From positions 1-36,436 of the forward strand of contig JAQGLY010000005.1 in assembly GCA_028292625.1 (NCBI GenBank): 36,436 bases of DNA. The letters run 5' to 3'. Position numbers and translations under genes: made by a program. This DNA comes from Herbaspirillum sp. (GTDB taxonomy: Bacteria; Pseudomonadota; Gammaproteobacteria; Burkholderiales; Burkholderiaceae_D). This document shows, one piece after another, positions 34,938 through 36,436 of the stretch; the first letter of the stretch is position 1, and every line of letters begins with the position of its first letter. The notes below the pieces were generated by a model. That model saw only the letters and a program-made list of their open reading frames with translations, ran no database searches and was not told where the DNA came from.

Positions 34938-36089
34938 ATGACAGTACGCTCCCGCCGCAGCAGCAGCGATATCATGCCGGCGATGCACAACAGCAAGATG
35001 CAAACCGCGGTGGCAAAGTGTGCGGCGACGTTACGGCGCCATGCGCTGCTGCTGCCGGTAGCGCTGCTGGCCGCCTGCGCCGTTCCGCCGGGGCCGTCCG
35101 ATGGGCGCGCGCCGGGCGGCCAGGCGCCGCAAGCCACGCCGACCCAATCCGCGCCGGTCTCCAGCACAGATCAGGCGGTATTGCGCAAGATGATCGAGAT
35201 GCAGGATCGCTTGTACAAAATCGCCGCGCCGCTGCTGACCAGCAATGCGCCGCTGTGCAAAGGCAATGCGCGCTCTCTGCTCGGCTTTACCGCCAAGAAC
35301 GCGTATTCGTATTCGGCGCAATATACGAACGCGGCGCGCAGTCTCGGCTTCGACGACCGCCTGCAGGTGACCGGCGTGTTGCCCAACAGCGGCGCGGCGC
35401 GCAGCGATGTGCGGCGCGGCGATATCTTGCAGAGCATCGGCGACAAGCCGATGCCGCAGGGCGACAACGCCGAACAGCAGGCCGCCGCGTTGCTCACGCC
35501 GATGGTCGCCAAGCGTACTCCACTCAAGCTCGGCCTGTTGCGCGGCGCCACGCCGATGACGGTCAATGTGCCGCTGACGCTGGCGTGCTCATTCAGCATC
35601 GAACTGGGCAATGCCGATATCGTCAACGCCTATTCCGATGGACGGCGCGTATTGATTACACGCGGCATGATGAATTTTGTGCATACCGATGAAGAGCTGG
35701 CGTATCTGGTCGCCAAGGAAATAGCGCACAACGCGCTCGGCCAACCCGGCCGCCAGAAAATGGTGGCGACCATCGGCGGCGTGATCGACAACCTGACCCG
35801 CACGCAACCGGATCCGAGCACCCTGGCCGGCACCGCCGGCATTCTGCCGTACAACCAGGACATGGATGCGGCGGCCGATACGCTGGCGCTGTACATGCTG
35901 GTGCGCGCTGGATACAGCATCGACAACGCACCGCGCTTCTGGCGTCGGCTGGCGGAGGCATATCCGGCATCGGTGCCCAACGGCTACACCGCCATCCATC
36001 CGTCGACCATGTATCGGCTGGCGATGATCGGCAAGGTGACGCAAATCATCGCCGCCAAGCAGGCCGCCGGCAAACCCCTGATGCCTTAG
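34938..36089 (+). CDS. PDZ / M48-like lipoprotein with degenerate zinc motif
   Basis: A 383-residue probable lipoprotein. A long N-region is followed by a hydrophobic core ALLLPVALLAAC ending in a lipobox with Cys47. The spacer is Pro/Gln rich (about 48-70). A PDZ-like segment follows (LGFDDRLQVTGVLPNSGAARSDVRRGDIL, about residues 135-175). The C-terminal half resembles M48 peptidases: DEELAYLVAKEIAHNALGQ, then DAAADTLALYMLVRAGY. In M48 enzymes the helix reads HExxH; here the first zinc ligand is replaced (K260-E-I-A-H264). The third ligand, usually Glu, may also be altered (DMDAAAD). It may be catalytically dead and act as a binding or scaffold protein at the envelope, or the family may use another residue. 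GGAG lies 7 nt before the chosen ATG; downstream Met codons could serve instead. Confidence 0.75.
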   Translation: MTVRSRRSSSDIMPAMHNSKMQTAVAKCAATLRRHALLLPVALLAACAVPPGPSDGRAPGGQAPQATPTQSAPVSSTDQAVLRKMIEMQDRLYKIAAPLLTSNAPLCKGNARSLLGFTAKNAYSYSAQYTNAARSLGFDDRLQVTGVLPNSGAARSDVRRGDILQSIGDKPMPQGDNAEQQAAALLTPMVAKRTPLKLGLLRGATPMTVNVPLTLACSFSIELGNADIVNAYSDGRRVLITRGMMNFVHTDEELAYLVAKEIAHNALGQPGRQKMVATIGGVIDNLTRTQPDPSTLAGTAGILPYNQDMDAAADTLALYMLVRAGYSIDNAPRFWRRLAEAYPASVPNGYTAIHPSTMYRLAMIGKVTQIIAAKQAAGKPLMP

Positions 36090-36122
36090 CGAAACGCCGC
36101 ATCAGCGGCGTCAGGCGAAACT

Positions 36123-36160
36123 AAAAAGCCGGAACCGCAAATGCACGGTTCCGGCTTTTT
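36123..36160. terminator. Bidirectional terminator between M48-like gene and clpA
   Basis: AAAAAGCCGGAACCG (36123-36137) and its exact reverse complement (36146-36160) form a 15-bp stem with an 8-nt loop and A/T-tract ends. It serves the plus-strand unit that ends at 36089 and the clpA transcript that ends at 36205. Confidence 0.92.
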
Positions 36161-36204
36161 TATGAGCGTGAAAAAGCTTATGAGGCTTTCGACGCTTTCG
36201 AGAT

Positions 36205-36436
36205 TTACTCGATCGTCAATTCCTGAGGTTCGCCCGACGACGATGTGGGATCGGGTTCCTTGCCGTCGAAGGTCAGTTTTACCTGATCCTTTTCGTCCAT
36301 ATCGACGGTCACCTTGCCGCCGTTCATCAAACGGCCGAACAACAGCTCGTCGGCCAGCTCCTTGCGGATGATGTCCTGGATCAGACGCGCCATCTGTCGC
36401 GCGCCCATCAGCGGGTCGAAACCCTTCTTGGCCAGG
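36205..36436 (-). CDS. clpA: ClpA, ATP-binding subunit of ClpAP protease (C-terminal fragment)
   Basis: The frame is open to the window edge on the minus strand and codes for the last 76 or so residues. It begins LAKKGFDPLMGARQMARLIQ and continues IIRKELADELLFGRLMNGGK, the signature of the C-terminal small AAA+ domain (Clp D2-small) of ClpA. The tail ends in an acidic EPDPTSSSGEPQELTIE. ClpA unfolds substrates for ClpP, often delivered by ClpS. The rest of the gene lies outside. It is convergent with the M48-like gene. Confidence 0.92.
   Translation of the reverse strand, partial: LAKKGFDPLMGARQMARLIQDIIRKELADELLFGRLMNGGKVTVDMDEKDQVKLTFDGKEPDPTSSSGEPQELTIE

Overview
The window carries housekeeping genes of a betaproteobacterium, most likely order Burkholderiales and plausibly Oxalobacteraceae. 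Evidence for this is the moderately high GC, a pyruvate dehydrogenase cluster whose E3 subunit carries its own lipoyl domain, the neighbouring tkt and gap genes, the ribF-ileS-lspA-coaBC-dut run, and holC followed by a small overlapping coiled-coil gene. The family assignment rests on protein resemblance alone.

Left end (1-4.2 kb): the last residues of a pirin-like protein, a Tas-type aldo-keto reductase, a decayed phage or island integrase tail beside a tRNA-Ser(GGA) gene, and acetyl-CoA synthetase. Next (4.2-12.6 kb, minus strand): lpdA, aceF and aceE, which together make the pyruvate dehydrogenase complex, with a good sigma70-type promoter before aceE, and then gshA. From 12.7 to 19.2 kb on the plus strand: folD, an M3 oligopeptidase, holC with its small partner, dadA, and an LpxO-like hydroxylase.

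Middle (19.2-24.4 kb): a structured intergenic region, a YbaL-type cation/proton antiporter, a small Rho_N-like basic protein, a tautomerase and a MarR regulator that share an identical 18-bp operator-like element, and a RidA-family gene divergent from a GcvA-like LysR regulator. Right part (24.4-36.4 kb): gap and tkt on minus; rsmE, ribF, ileS, lspA, coaBC, dut and a PDZ/M48-like lipoprotein with a degenerate zinc motif on plus; and finally the C-terminus of clpA on minus.

Functionally the window is mainly central carbon metabolism (acs, PDH, gap, tkt), cofactor and nucleotide supply (folD, ribF, coaBC, dut, gshA), and translation and replication support (ileS, rsmE, tRNA-Ser, holC). I found no CRISPR array, intact mobile element, toxin-antitoxin pair or defence system, and no clearly new multi-gene system. 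The most notable items are the MarR/tautomerase paired operator with a possibly leaderless marR mRNA, the degenerate M48-like lipoprotein, the integrase scar at tRNA-Ser, the three near-identical lipoyl-domain DNA copies, and several long perfect intergenic palindromes.
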